From: Certhia americana
Lineage: Eukaryota > Chordata > Aves > Passeriformes > Certhiidae
Length of the DNA: 64,000 nt
Direction: 5' to 3'
Assembly: GCA_018697195.1 (NCBI GenBank)
Contig: CM031866.1
Location: 7,973,104-8,037,103 of the forward strand
Position numbers and translations under genes: made by a program
Shown here: positions 1 to 14,000 of the stretch, in pieces
Layout: each line of letters starts with the position of its first letter
Position numbering within the stretch: the stretch's first letter is position 1
Notes under the pieces: model-generated
The model's database searches: none
What the model saw: the letters and a program-made list of their open reading frames with translations, nothing else
What the model was told of the DNA's origin: nothing

Positions 1-3000
1 GCTCAGGATTAAGCTGATCCTTACTTCAAAAACAAATCATCTGAGCCAGTGGTTCCTTACCCTTCTCCATTTGTGAACACCTAAATATTTTCTAGCTGCA
101 ACACAGACCCAGTACTATACAGCAATAATAACCTCTCTTTTACTTAGGCTTGTTATAACTGTCATGTATATCTTGAAAACAGTCACTGACAATGAGGGGA
201 TTTTAGCCCCAAGCTGGGCTATCACCACTCAGGTAGTATATTTGAAGTAGGCAAAGATATTGACCAAATATCTTGAAAGCACGTTGGAGTAAGTTAAAAG
301 CTTTGAACTCACTGAGCTCCTCACACACAGCCATGCCTTTCCCCTGCACTGGCTGCACAAGTGAAGCAACAAACCTTCAGGGGTGCACTGTGCAGCCAGG
401 AAATGTGGAAGAACGGGATCACATGCTGAAAGCCAGACACGGGTAGAGGAAAATGCCCTTTCCAGCTTTAAGACGGATAAGTGGAATGGCTTACATCTGG
501 AATTAATAGGTCTCTTGACTTAATGAAAATAGGCAATGCATGTTTTGCCTGCTAGGTTAGAGTGTTTTGATTTGTAATGAGGAAAGAAAGTGTAGAATAT
601 ACTGTACACGTTCTCCCACAGGTGTGTGATGTGTGGGCTGGAGAAAATGGGCTAATTTTAGAACTTTCACCTTGTTAAATGTTTCTGGAGTTTAACTTTG
701 TAATAGGAGACATGCTGATATTACGGTCCTTGAACATTCCTCACCAGTGAGAAAACAGAGGGAAATGGTCTGAAAATTCAGTGCTTAAAATGATAACTAT
801 AAATTATACTGTAACTTTAGTCTTTTAAAAATGCTTATTTTACTGGAGGACATTGACCAAGGCTGTGTTTTTCTCTAAGGAAGAAATGCTGCAGTTCACC
901 ACAGTAAATCTGCATGCTGGCACTTAGGTACACAAATAACCATTATTTAGTCTATAAAATCCTTCTCTAATATTCAGTAAATTGTGTGTTCTTGAGGTCT
1001 TAAAAATAAATCTTGGAACACTATTCAAATTATTTAATTTTACATCTTACATAGTACCCTTTAGTTCACCTTCTGTAACCTTCATTTACATGCTCACTGG
1101 CTATCTGCATGAATGCATACTGTACCTACTGTGTTTGTATCTATACTAATTGAGAGACTAATTTTCAGAGAGAAAAGAGCATGGTGAGTCACTTGAACAT
1201 AAAAAAGATTTAAAGCTTTTCTTTAGTGTCCTTCAAAACATAAAACCAAAATATCAAATGAACCAGCAAGGTAATTGACATGAAAAATTTAGGTCGCCAG
1301 GTTTCAGGTCATGGGCTTAATCAATGTTACATTGACCAACTCAGTGTTTCGGGTTCAAGAATGTATCCAGCCCTGTGACAGCTGCGTTGAAAGATACTCA
1401 GAGGTTCATTTATCTCTTTAGTGTTTGGTGGCTAAAATCTTGGTGTTGACTTGCCCAAACTCCACAGATTTCGGAGATGCAAAATGTCCATGCAACAGTT
1501 TTATACAGAGCAAGAAACACAAAGCAACACTGACTATTTAGCTCCACATTAAGAAAGGGTGTGGGTAACAAGTTGCAGTCACACAATAGGAGCAGTAATA
1601 AAGTGGAAAAGCACTCTTTTCTTCAGCTCAGTACAGTACGATCAAAAAGAGATATACGTCACCAAGCAGCACTTCTGATCATGCAGTCAAGTCCCTTTAA
1701 ATGGTACAATAAGGTCTCTCCTGCAGCCCCATGGAAAGCAGATGGCACAGTAATGACCCAGCGCCTGCGAGCGTTTGAACCTGCGGTGCCACGTCCAAAG
1801 TTCACTGGTGTCAAAGCACATCTGTCATGTGCCCTGACATTAAACGAGGCCCATAAAAAACATCAAGCATGAAAGTGGTCAGGAGTCAGATGGGGCCTTT
1901 CCTGTGAGTGAAAATAGTCAAGAATATATTTGCCTAAAATAATTTCAAGCCTAAGGAGTTCATGGAAAAAGGCCAGACTTCACCAGAGTGTTTGTCTCTG
2001 GTGCACCAGTCAGAGCATCTATATCAATCACGTATTACACATTAGAGAAAATTTTGTCTAAAAGAGGAAGAGGGAGAAAGCAAGGCAGAAAACACAACTT
2101 TTCCAAATTTCTGACTCTTGCTAATTTTTCACATTATAGTTTTGTAACGTTTCCTTTCAAATGGTTACATGAACTATATAAGTTATATAAACATTTTAAT
2201 CATTTAGCACTGTAGAGAGAGGGTCATAAACAATCATTTTGATTTGTACAACTTTCTTTTCTTTTTTTTTTATGCATTCCAGAAGTTTCAGGAATACGCA
2301 CAGGACAATATTTGTCTGGAATAAATTTTAGCAAACTAAGAACTGTAAAAACTGCATAACAGTTTTCAGCTTCTAAGACCAGGAGTTATGCCCATCTGAT
2401 GAGAAACACACCATGTCCCTGAGAGGTTTCTCATTTACACCCCAAGAAGTGTTGAAAAAATATCTTTAATCTATAAATACCTACAAAGACATTCAGGAAT
2501 CTTGTTACTGTGTCCGGGCAATTTGCTGCTCATATATTTCAATAAATTATTCATCAGGATTTATTTTCCATAGCTAAGTATCACACATAAATTACTGATA
2601 AATGCTAGTGAAATCTGACAGCTGAAAACATCTGTCCTCCCATGCTTATACATCTTAATTTTCTTTCAGCTTGCCTTTATTTCTGAAAACTAACTATGCC
2701 AAACAGCTTAGGGATACAGTATATTTGACTGCTGTCATGCAAACCAGAGCTGCGTGGCACACTATTCACTTAGAATGGCTACAGAACATCGTTCCCAAGG
2801 CTGGAATCGTCTCAGTGAGAACACCAGCTTTTTATGCCTATGGCTAATGAATTTATCTTCTGAAATAAATGTATCTTTTGGACTTGGATCAATGCATGCC
2901 TTAATTAAAACCATGTTTCTGTATAAGCATCTAACAAGAACACATGAAGGCCCTATTTAAATTGGAAGAGAACAGTATAAACCAGTATGGCTTTTAAAAC

Positions 3001-5374
3001 TAACTGCTTCCAGGTGCAGAGAGTGGAAGTTTAGTGCTGTTTCCAACTTGATGCTTGGATGCCTTTATTCTTGAAAGTGTAAGGTTTCTCTCATTCTCAG
3101 TTTTATGACTGCAGGTTTCTATGTTGCGTAACACCCTATAATAGAGCACCAAAGGGCTTAGTTTTATTGTTTTGTTTCACTTTATTGACTGCATGTTTTA
3201 TTCAGCTAATATGTGCCATGGAGGCAGGCAGTAACATCTCAATTACCACACCAGGGCTCTTCCTTCTCTGTGAATGACCAGCTTCAATCTGCACTTTATT
3301 ATATTCACATGCAGGTGTTAAAAGGCAAGGGAGGAGGGGTGAGGGAAGACAGAGTTGAAACAGACCTTTTAAAGCATTACAACTGGAAAGGCTTTTTTCC
3401 CAGGTAATCCTCTAAAGCTAAACACATTCCAGAATATGATATTCAGGCTGTGGCAAACCACCAAGCACCAGCAACTATTGCATAGCAATGGGTGTGAGAA
3501 AGTTCAAATCTAAATAAAAACTCCTCCAGAGTTTGATCAGAGCTGGATCTGGCATTTCACTTTACTCATTTCTACTATTGTGCATCCCTGCTGGAGAGCC
3601 AAAGAGACTTTGGCAATGCAACAAGTATACAAGCAAGAAATTGGCACTCCCTACAGCTTATTCAATGTCCTGAATATTAAAGCTTGTTTTACTAAGAAGG
3701 GGAATGCTGAACAGGATGACATTAGGAGTCTTCATGGTTCCTTTTGTAATGCCACTAGATTTTTTCATTCCCACAAGATTCCCACAAGGGCAAAGAGACA
3801 GACAAGCTTAACATTAGAGACAGATAAAATCTTTTCCTGTTAATCAAAAGTATGCTGAGCTGGCAGAGCAATGGGTGGGAGGTTTAGGGAACAGAGGGGA
3901 GAAAATGAGAAAAAAGTAATCTGGAACTTCATTAATAAGAGAGAAACAAGGCAATTCTTTGCAGGTGGAAATGTAATTGAAATGAGTAAAAAAATTCTCC
4001 CTTATTTTATCTGAAGAACACCAACTAAAAATGCAGCAGCGTCAATCAGCTCTGCACATGAGCCCAAGTCCTGCTAATGGACTTGAAAGTTTAATGTCTA
4101 TTTTTCTGGCCATTGACAAATAAGATACCAACAGATACCAACTATCACAATTCACCATCCCCAGAACCAGCAGACAATGAATACTGAGTGCTGTAGGGAA
4201 CAGCCTTTGCCTTCCCATAGGAAGTGCCTGTAAGCCAGGAATGGATTGTTCTTGTGAAGGTAGATACTGTGGCATTTTGTAGCTTCAGACAAAGAAATAA
4301 TCTTTACAGTTTTTCAGAGGTTATTAATAAATACTTTCCTTCAGTTGAATTGTTTATACTGTATTGTGAGCTTTCTGGAAAATCATGATAATTTTATATT
4401 GTGTTTATAAAGAACTCAAATATTCAATAGCTAGCTCAGTTAAGGCAACTGGAAACAGCTAGATGTATTAACAGGGATACTTTGGGCCAATTTGCAACAG
4501 TAAGAAAGAATGATTTCTTCTTAGCCTGGTATAAAGGACAGCTTATTGCACAGACCTTTCCCTGTCTTCAAAGGGCAAAAACCTGGCTCAGCTTTTTCAC
4601 ATTTCTCCCACATCCTGACTTCAGTATTAAAAACAAAGCCATACAGATCAGTCCAATGCCATAATTAATCCCCTATATAAGGCACTTGAAGACAGTTGTT
4701 CTACTCACTGACTACATCCAGAGCATTCACTGGGTGGGGAAAGACTTTGCAGACCAACCCTGCCAGATATGTGTGCTTCCTGCAAGGTGCTACCATCCTA
4801 TGGTGACACCAGGTATCAACTTTTGGGCTGACACCTCACAGAGTATTCCCTGGTGGTTTTACCCTGGCTCTCCAACAAGCCCAGGGCTGATCCTTAAGTC
4901 TGCATGGAAACTAGATGGGAAACTTTCCTGACTCTTAACAGCTCCAATTTGTTATACCACACTGAGCTTGAGAAATTTTCCACCTTCCAATTCCTTCTTT
5001 CTTTAGTTCATATCAAGTACTTGAACAAGTACCTGTGGTGGCAGCCCTGTGATCAGAGAACATCCAACTTCGGGTGTAGAATAAGCTGCCTGACCCTAGA
5101 AGGGATGATTAAAAATTGCTTTTAGCAGGAGGCTGAAAGCAGCTCTTTCCTTTAGGATGTGGATTCCTAAATCTGTCAGAGAAAAAAAAATGGGAGCAGG
5201 CTACAGAGTCCTGCTAGAAGCAGGCATGGGCCAGCAGCGGCTCTGGTGGTCCATGGGCAGAATGTGCAGGATGAGCAGCCAGGAGAGGTGCAGCAGCACT
5301 GGGACCCAGCACAGGGTGCGTCTCATCCCCCAAGCACTGTCCAAGACAGCTGCACAGATCCTGTGAGACTTCAT
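1..5374. other. Intergenic DNA, no gene recognised
   Basis: AT-rich unique sequence. Open frames of up to about 100 codons show no known motifs. Contains a T10 run near 2,262 and two tiny tandem duplications (about 3,768-3,789 and 4,121-4,139). No young mobile element seen. Confidence 0.7.
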
Positions 5375-5545
5375 TGTTATTTATGATTATTTATTGAGCA
5401 TCATCAGCAAGCCTGGGACTGTACAAGGGACAAAGAGAGAGCATCCCTTCCCAAAAATGGAAACAATCAGGCTCTGTGTAATCCACTCAAATTAAAAGGC
5501 TTCAGTCTCCAGGCTGTTAATTCAGCACATATCAGAAGTCAAACA
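5375..5545 (+). mobile_element. Second ancient retroposon tail of the same general type
   Basis: TATTTATTGAGCATCATCAGCAAGCC is followed by GGGACTGTACAAGGGAC, a purine-rich spacer, then CATCCCTTCCCA and AATCAGGCTCTGTGTAA. This matches the pattern stem, GCTGTACAA, 'gtccctgcccaa' and 'caatct' of old L3/MIR-class elements. Short, diverged and without target-site duplications. Confidence 0.55.
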
Positions 5546-8500
5546 CCAAAAAGTAAATACACTTCACTTGCAATCCTCCAGTTTCCATTTTTGCCAAAAT
5601 ATATTAAAATACAGTCAATACCTTTGATATCCTGATATGATTTCTTCCATGACTTTTATGGCCACATAAAGATACTGTCTTTGACAGCTGGGCTCGATGC
5701 TTTCCTGACATAAATCAGTGTCACAACACTAAAGCAATGTATCTGCATAAAATGAAACCACAGAATGACATGGACCTCTACATATAATTATTTTCTAAAT
5801 GGGGAGCAGGATAGGAGAACAGGGCTTAATGATCCAACACAATTATTTTCCACTGAAAGAAAAAAACTATCATTCTGATTGTACATAGTACATATTAAAT
5901 TATTGTTATTGAACTTTCATGTTAAATCCCCAGTAATCTGAGTTCTGCTCTGTGGTGAAAAGTGTGTTGCAGCTCTGCTACTGATAACATCATAAATACA
6001 GCATTACAATAAGTAATGCTGCCCTCCTATGACACACTGCAAATTAAGAACATTATTAACAAAACCTGAAGTGGATGCATATTTCAAGTCTTGCTAGATG
6101 AAAATATATTTTCTCCCTCTTTTACTCCCTTGACTATATCACAAAAATACCATTTTTCAGCTCTGTACAACCATATTGCATGCTTTTAATATTATACTAA
6201 ATGAAAAACCTGTTGGTGTCTTGTGGGGGTTGTCTCTGTCTGGACCCTGGGTGCCCTCTAAAGCAACACTGTCCCTCCCCTCCTCAGTTGCACAGGGGAG
6301 AGAAAATACTGCTAAAGGCTCCTGGTCTGAGACAAGAACAGGGAGATCACTCAGCAATTACCATCATGACCAAAATGGACTCAACTTGAGGAAAAAAAGC
6401 CCCCGCGCCACAAAGCCTTGCCACACAGATCTAATACATCCCCTCACCTCTGTAAAATATTATGAATTACCATTAAAATCCACATTCATCACACAATCTT
6501 CACTCACAACAAGAAAAAATAATTTCCTACACCAAAAAATGATGTAACACCGAATGAAAGTGAGCAAGTGACACACAGCTTATCCACCACAATTAGAACA
6601 CCAACAACTCCCCATAACCATTCTGCTCTTTAACATTGTCTGTTGGATGTTTTGCCTGTTATCTCTCCCAGTTATTGCTCTTATCTTGGTCCATGAGCAT
6701 TTTGTTCTATTTTCTCTCCCCTGTCCAGCTGAGGAGGAGAGTGATAAAGCAGCTGTGGTGGGTACCTGCCATCCAGTCAGGGCCAACCCACCACATGAAT
6801 CCTACCCTTTCCCTACAGGAAACCTCTTAAACAGCTACAGTGTTCACCAGAGAGGGTATGATTTGGAAACACAAAAATCTTTGTTAATATTCCTCTCGAA
6901 ATGGTGACTTTTACGCGGGTTTCATGAAGCAAATCTACCTTTAAACACAAAATGCCACAGCGTGTTCAGTGATCCTCTGGCTTCTGCCAGCAGAAACTCT
7001 ACAAGTCAATCTTCATGTCAATTACATGGGGAAAAAAAGGCAAAAGCCACAGAACCTGAGCCCTCATGCCACCATAGCCCACATGCAGCTGTATTGTGAA
7101 TGAATATTAAACCTGAAATTCTTTAAGAATCAACAAGGCACACTAGACATACCAGGGGGAGAAGGGAATCTATTGTTCTGTCCCATGACCAGCATCCCTT
7201 CACCTGCATGCAGGCATGATATGGGGTGTGTGGTGTCCAGGAATAACCCCACACACATTTATACCACTGTGGGGAGTCATTCCCCTCTGTCAGATGGAGC
7301 AAAGAAAGGACTTCCAAGTTACTGGCATTTGAACCTGAGAGGAAAGAGGCCCTTAGGAGAAGCATCAACAGAAAGCTGTAGTTTCTCCCATTTTGAACCC
7401 TCCTTTGCTAATGCAAAGCACACTGGCAAATGTTGCTTTCCCCAGCCAGCCACAAAACTATCTGGCTTATTTGGCGAGATCCAGCAGAGGCTGTTTCTGT
7501 GGGAGTTTCATCTGCTGGAACTAAACCATGCTGGACAATGATCACTGCTTAAAGATGTAAATACCTTCCCCGTGCAGTGCATACGTAATGCCCTTCAGGA
7601 GGGGATCTGTACAGGCAGGTTTTGCATTCATCACACTCTTTTCTATCTTGAGAAGGAGGCTACAGTACAACTCTGGGGTGAAATGTGTTCAGCTTTGTTG
7701 CTTCTAAATATTTCTTTTTCTTTTTGCTGGCTAACTCCACTGCCATAATGAGCAACATCTCTGTGAGTGACCAGCCAAGAGATCCCCAGAGTTCCCAGGT
7801 TCTAGGAGCAGTGGTTGTGCTGTTCCCTCTTGACTGTGCTTTATTTTCTTCTAGTGAATTCTTTTGTTCTCCTTCCCTCCTCATGAAACCTTGAAGGCTG
7901 AAAACACCCTGGCAGCCCCTGCAGCAGGCAAGCATGGTGGAGTTCTGTGAGACTCTTTGCTATCAGAGCAGAATTTGAACAAAAATAATAATAGCCTCTG
8001 GTACTCTCCTCCTACCCCTCATCTCAAAAATTACATTTTTTATGTTTCCAGACATTTTTTAGTTTACTTATGAGGTCAATAGTTATTTTCTGAATGAAGC
8101 CCCAGCAAGCAAGAAGTGATGTGGCTGAGGTGTTTCTTTTTAAGGTGACTCTCAGAGTAGTCTGATAGGACTTGTCTTGCTGGGAGGTGAGTAATTATCT
8201 GGGGGGGTAGGTACCAGCCAGTCCCCATCCATGAACTCACTGCCCCTCCTGGTTAAGGTGTCAGTTAATCCTAGTGACTAACGCTGGAGCAGAAACCTGA
8301 TGCAACCAGCTTTAAGCCTTCCCTTGGCCCAGGAAAAAGAGATACAGGGTGAGAGAAAATTTTCATCTCTTACCAGAGATGTATGTTTTCCACCTTACAC
8401 CAGACACAGGTTGGTACCTGGAGTACCTGTTGCCTGAAAGAAATATGTACACAGAGCCCTCAATTCTCCTTTTACTAGGAGTTGTACTTGCCCTTTAGTA

Positions 8501-8640
8501 GTTGGGAAAACAGCAGTGTAGCAAAGACCACGCAAATGCATCATGTGAATATCTGGAGCCGTGAGCTTAATAAAAGCTCTTTACTACCACAAAGCATAGC
8601 TTATAACATTGTGTTCAAAGAATTTCCTCATGAACAATTT
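5546..8640. other. Intergenic DNA, no gene recognised
   Basis: Unique AT-rich sequence between two old repeat fragments. Overlapping frames on both strands at 7,120-7,540 lack recognisable protein motifs. Confidence 0.7.
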
Positions 8641-8712
8641 GGGTGAATTCCTGGTCCCACCAAAGACAGTGGGAGTTTTGCCCTTCACTTCAGTGGGATG
8701 TATTTCACCTCT
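8641..8712 (+). mobile_element. Ancient self-complementary amniote repeat fragment
   Basis: GGTGAATTCCTGGTCCCAC, then AGTGGGAGTTTTGCCC, then ACTTCAGTGGGATGTATTTCACC follows the amniote repeat whose consensus folds back on itself (GGTGAAATCCTGGCCCC ... GGGGCCAGGATTTCACC type). The two ends are partly complementary as expected. Old and diverged. Confidence 0.65.
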
Positions 8713-9084
8713 TGCGTTTAATTGCCAGTTGTTAGGGAAAGGAATAAATTACACTCTGCTACATCGAAGCACAGTAATAATCAACAAGTCCCTTTTTAAA
8801 AAAAATAAATGCTACCATAAGAGCCCTTTATATTTAGCTGAAGTCTTAGAGAGCCCTTTTCAAGTATTCTGAAAGTTATTTTCTGATACTTTTTTGTATT
8901 CCCAGATGGTTTCACTGCATTTGCATCAAACCAACTGGATCAACAAGAAAAAACAAACAAGGAAAAGTCATTAATGGACAATAGACAAGATTTAAAAACC
9001 TTTCACAACCATCCACTTAAAAGACTGCACTGTTTAGCTAGCTTGTCCAAATTTACAGTGTAGCAAGAGCAATAATCTCTGTCA

Positions 9085-9165
9085 GTACTGCTTACAGCCC
9101 CTGCCAAGCTGAAAGCAATGTTCCCATTGACTTCTGTATGCAGATCAGATCCTGGAAAAGAGGAG
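9085..9165 (+). mobile_element. Ancient amniote repeat fragment
   Basis: CAATGTTCCCATTGACTTC, followed by TGTATGCAGATCAGATCCTG, matches the CCATTGACTTCAGTGTG ... GGATCAGG phrase common in old CR1/L3-class repeats of birds and turtles. Short and diverged. Confidence 0.5.
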
Positions 9166-9229
9166 CTCTATGCCAGAGTCAGAACAGTTAGACAAATGAA
9201 CATACACTGATATGGAGATATCCTTTCTC

Positions 9230-9640
9230 AAAGTCAAATAATTTTGCCATGAACAGGACATTTCAAGTTTGTATTGAGATGACCCATCTGTGTTTTAAAG
9301 CAGATTAGAGTGCGTTGGGAAGCAAATGACACGCTGCATTATTTAAGCCAAATGTTCAAAATTCCATTTGCTATTGGTGCAAGCTACACACACTGAATCT
9401 TCAGTCATGTGTCTGAACACATTCCTGGTGAGCTTAAGCAGAGTAAAGTTAATTGCATCAGTCTATGGAATCCCTAAATACCACTGCAACCTGAAGTTGT
9501 GATTTCTATTTTAGCAGCCTTTAAAATAATTTTCATCAAGATCCTCTGATTTCTCATCTTCTCTGCATTACCTGTAAGGATTCCACTGAACTGGTTCACC
9601 GCAGTGTCTTTACCTTCATTTAGACATCTTCATTTTATCA
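9230..9640. promoter_or_regulatory. Candidate conserved non-coding element
   Basis: Repeat-poor, mixed-composition sequence without coding potential. It holds dense homeodomain-like and AT-rich motifs (for example ATTATTTAAGCC, AAGTTAATTGCATCA, CTATTGGTGC). The texture resembles regulatory elements of vertebrate gene deserts. This is judged by eye only. Confidence 0.25.
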
Positions 9641-10693
9641 TTGATCTTTACAGCATTAAAGAATTCTTCTGTCCTACTATCATGGTGTTATGAAACCTGT
9701 CTGCACTGATGCAGCACTCAACAATTTAATACACAAAAATACAAGTACAAAATATTGGTCTCATCCATTCTACCCCATTGCCTCTCCACTCCCTCTTCTC
9801 GAGTCTCACCATCCAAGTAGCTGTTATGCAGAGCTGCCAGAGGTTTCCTTGCCATTCAGCCCTTGAACATTCCTGATGCTGCTTATGGCTTTCTCCAGGC
9901 AACTTGAGAGCCAGTTTTCTAGAGTCTACAGATTTTATTGGTGAAAGCAACATATGCCATCAACTAGAGAGAGGCTGGGAACGTGGTACTACCTCATCAG
10001 TCAGTACTGCTGCTCAGGATAATCATTCAACATGTTATTCATGTTTAACACATCAGTTCATTGAGCTGGCACTCTCATCCCACTTACAAAGGTAAATGAA
10101 GGCTAGAAGGGGCCTGTGAAACTCGAGCTAATGAAAACGATGCAGCTGGCTCCAAACTGTAATTCTGGCTCTGAGGTGTAAGATCTTGGCACCATCTGCT
10201 CCTTCCAGAGCTAATATTAATGAAGAACTCATCACACCCCTGCTGAGCAAGGGAATGCTAGCACACAGATCCTGATGGATGCACACAGCTTTCAGCCATA
10301 TTTTAGCACTGCTGATGTGTAGTCCTGCCAGCTTTCTGTGATATGGAAATTTGAGCAACAGCATCTGTGTGAGTTCAGGCTGGAAGGCCTGGGCTGCAGC
10401 CCTTCTAACCAGGACATCCTGGGGAGGAGCAAGTCCAGATGTTCTGGGCAGAGCAGGCTCAGCAAGATGGGTCTCTAGGCCATGTAGAGCTGCCTGGGCA
10501 CGCCATCCATGCAAGGCACTGCATCTCCAGGATTTCCAGATGCTTACAACCTTCCAAAATCACCAAAGTCTTCAAATTCCAAACTAAATTTTCAGCTCAA
10601 AAAAGAAGGTCAATGCAGCTCAGGTGGATGATAGTCCTTTGTGGACTGTAAAGCAATAAATCCATTTTAAACAAGGTTTCACACTCAAACACA

Positions 10694-10706
10694 CCCCCCC
10701 CCCCCC
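10694..10706 (+). repeat. C13 homopolymer
   Basis: Thirteen cytosines in a row following ACACAC. Simple slippage-prone run in intergenic DNA. Confidence 0.95.
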
Positions 10707-11062
10707 GAAATATGAATGATCCTTTTTCTGCCCCATGTCCCTCTTGATTCTATCCAAATGATGTCATGTGGCCTCATTAGCCTACCCATCATCCTGCCCT
10801 TATTTAATAAATACAAGACCCAGAAAGACGCAAGGGCTGATGAACACAAAATAATCCTTCTGTCCTTGCTAACACCCAATTACTGCACTAGCATTAACAC
10901 ACGGACAGGCAACATGGTTTATAGTAACATCCAAAAATATAGAGGCAAACAATTCCCACTATCCAGGGTTTCCCACCAATACTTTTTCCCACTTACAAAT
11001 TTTAAGGTATGTATTGTATTCTGCATGCCACTGAAACAAACAGCATTTTACTATTACTACTC

Positions 11063-11076
11063 AAAAAAAAAAAAAA
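11063..11076 (+). repeat. A14 homopolymer
   Basis: Fourteen adenines in a row. No retroposon body is recognisable upstream. Confidence 0.95.
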
Positions 11077-14000
11077 TGTTTGCATGCTTGGTGTATTTTG
11101 AAACTCTGTGTAACCAGACTGCCCAGCTATTTGCTTAGTTGCATAAGAGATCTCATGCTGCTAAACCCTCCAGAGTTATCTTGCCCCCACCCTACTGCTC
11201 AAAAGGGACTTCCAAAATAAAATAAATCATTGATCCAGTGTCAGGAAAACTGCCTTTCCAGTGTTATCCAGTTCCAGAGTATTCTCTGTAGGACTTTTTC
11301 CTACAGATAGTAGAGATAACCCTGAGGCATTTTATGGATCCATACACTAAATTTTACACACAACTTCTGCCACTGACATTCTCCTTATCATAGATATAGG
11401 ATCCCATGCCTTTTGGAATTCCCAACAGACTGGCAGCAACAAAATTGGATGGAAAAAATTAGATTCTCATACTGCAGAAATTTAAAGACATATACAGTTG
11501 ATGCTTAAATTGCCCAATTTAAAAATATATACTTTGCACAAGAAAACTACCCAGTAAGAGCATTAAGGTTGCAAAGCGAAGTACTCACAATTTCAGAGAT
11601 GTTAGAATTAGGATTTCTTGGCACATATTTTATCCACTTTCTGCATATCCCTTCAATAAGGTATAACCTCTGGAGGGCTGACTTCAGCTTGGTCCAGACT
11701 GTGGCTGAAATTGGTTCTGGTTTTAGCTGCTAAATACACCAAAGCTGTCCCTATGCAACATGTAAAATTATAAGTTAAGGAAATGCCTACAACTTAACCA
11801 AATGTTCACAGATTAGAAATGGCAAAATAAAAATATCCCTGAGTAAAAACCAGACAATCCTTTCCCACCAAATTTCAGGCACTTGCTTCAAAGCACTGAG
11901 ACATTTCACCTTTCCAAAGTTGATTCCATTTTTTTGCCCATGTATTGTTCTCTACATCTATTCTCAAGCCTCACTTTGGGTTAAATCTTCCTAAAGAGTT
12001 TAGGGAGTTACTTAGCACAGCAAATTCCCTCTGAATTTTGTTCAAAAGGGTTCAAGTCTGGCAAAGAATACGCCAATCAAACCAGGGGCTTGTTACACAA
12101 TCTTCACAGTAAGAGACACCAGCAGCTCCGCCTGTAATATTTTTGCCACTTACAATTAATAGTCTGGAAAAAGACATCTTGAGAAAGTAAAATAAGTGGC
12201 ACAAAGAGGAGGAGGGTTTCCAAGCAACTGCTTCATTTTCATTTTAAGCCCATGCTGCAGAAGTGTTAGCAGCAACTTAAGGGGCTAGTCTCATCCCCAG
12301 CCTGCAGGAGAGTGAGGAAACTAGGTTAGAAACAGTAATTTCTTGCATATAACCTCAGATTAACATACAACAGGAGGGATCAAAAGGAACAGGATTTTAA
12401 ATTATTGTGCCCACAGTTAATTTCTAGATGCAATGCATCCCGCAGCCAGCAAATGTATTTGTACGGCCAAGTTACATTCCCACTCATTTTTGCAAATCCT
12501 CTGCTCCCTAGATCTTAAAATAATAGAGAGAGAATTATAAAGAAAAGGCAAGCCTAAGTGTTGCCTTTTGTTAGCAAGCACCTTCTGAAGAGCTCTCTCC
12601 CTCCCCACTGGTGCTGGCTCAGCATGCCAACCTCACACTGCCCAAGCTTCACTCACTCAGTTCCCACTTATTGCTTCTTGACCTTTTTGCTAAACTGCAC
12701 CTTGGAATTATCACAAGCCCAGGCCCATATTTCAAAATCATGCACCTAAACAAATCCTCTGATTTTTCAGGAGCTGCTGTGCATTGTCAGCAAAACAGGA
12801 GGACTTGCAGGCGCCCTGAATGCCCTGGAAATCAGGCCACTTTAGGCTGTGCTCCTGCTCTCAGCTTTTTCAGTTTTTCCTCCACCCAGTGGCCACTAAC
12901 AGAAACAAATAACCCAATAAAATACACTGTACTACCACTCTATTCACTAAATACTCTATTAGCATGGCAGTAGTCTATTGTTCTCTGGACTGCTACTTAC
13001 AGAACATCACTAGGTACCACTGCTATGGAATCAAGAAGAGGATTACATTATTGGTATGGCAGGTAGGTGACAGAGAGATAGAAAACCACGCTGTTTGTGG
13101 GGATGGACATGGGACCAGAGGAACCTATTATATCCCCACAAGATCTAGAAATATAGATAAGGAAAAATCAGTAGATGCTGCCATTGACAGAAGTGGAAAA
13201 AAATTGAAAACAGATTCAAAACTGTTGCCACGATCTAAGGCACAGAAATCTGCATTCATTCATATAAATCAAGCAGCCGATGAAATCTCCTGATCAGTTT
13301 CCTGCTGGTATTGCAAAAACACAGATTTTTTGACAGCTGTCTGCCCCACCTGAGCAGATGTGATGAGCTGCAGATATGGGCTTCAGAACAGAGCTCCTGC
13401 AGGACACACAGGAGGGAGGAGCCCTCTTTGGTCTGGCTACAGACTGCCATCCAACCCTTTGGTAATTATAGTCTAATTTTGGATTTTAATATTCAGCCAG
13501 AGAACTGAAAAATGCTGTGCTTCTGTAGATGATGAGAGCACATTACCTGAGCCAGCTGGCAAAAATGTAAAGTTGCATTTATGTTTCATTACTAATAGCT
13601 ACTGAATTGACTATGAAATTGAACCTTTAAGGGTATTTGCTAGACATAGTCCATACAGTATACTAAAAAACACTTTTGCTAGACATTAGCAGGGCTGCAC
13701 CAAAATGCAAACACATATATGCAGATTTACCTGCATGTTTACAAACACTGACACCCCTACACTTATATGCTGGATAAACATCTCCAGGAGAATTCAGGAC
13801 TCTAGAGAAGGAACTACCAGGTTACATAATTTAGAGCTTAAGAAATACTGGGCAGACTGGTGAGAAAGTACAGTATGCTATTCCTTACTGATTGAAAAGT
13901 ATAATTTTAACCATTTTTAAATTGATTCAAGGTTTGGTCTGCACCTATTTGACTGTGTCACTGATGCAGGGCCACTGATGCTGGTGAGCTGTTCCCCTTT

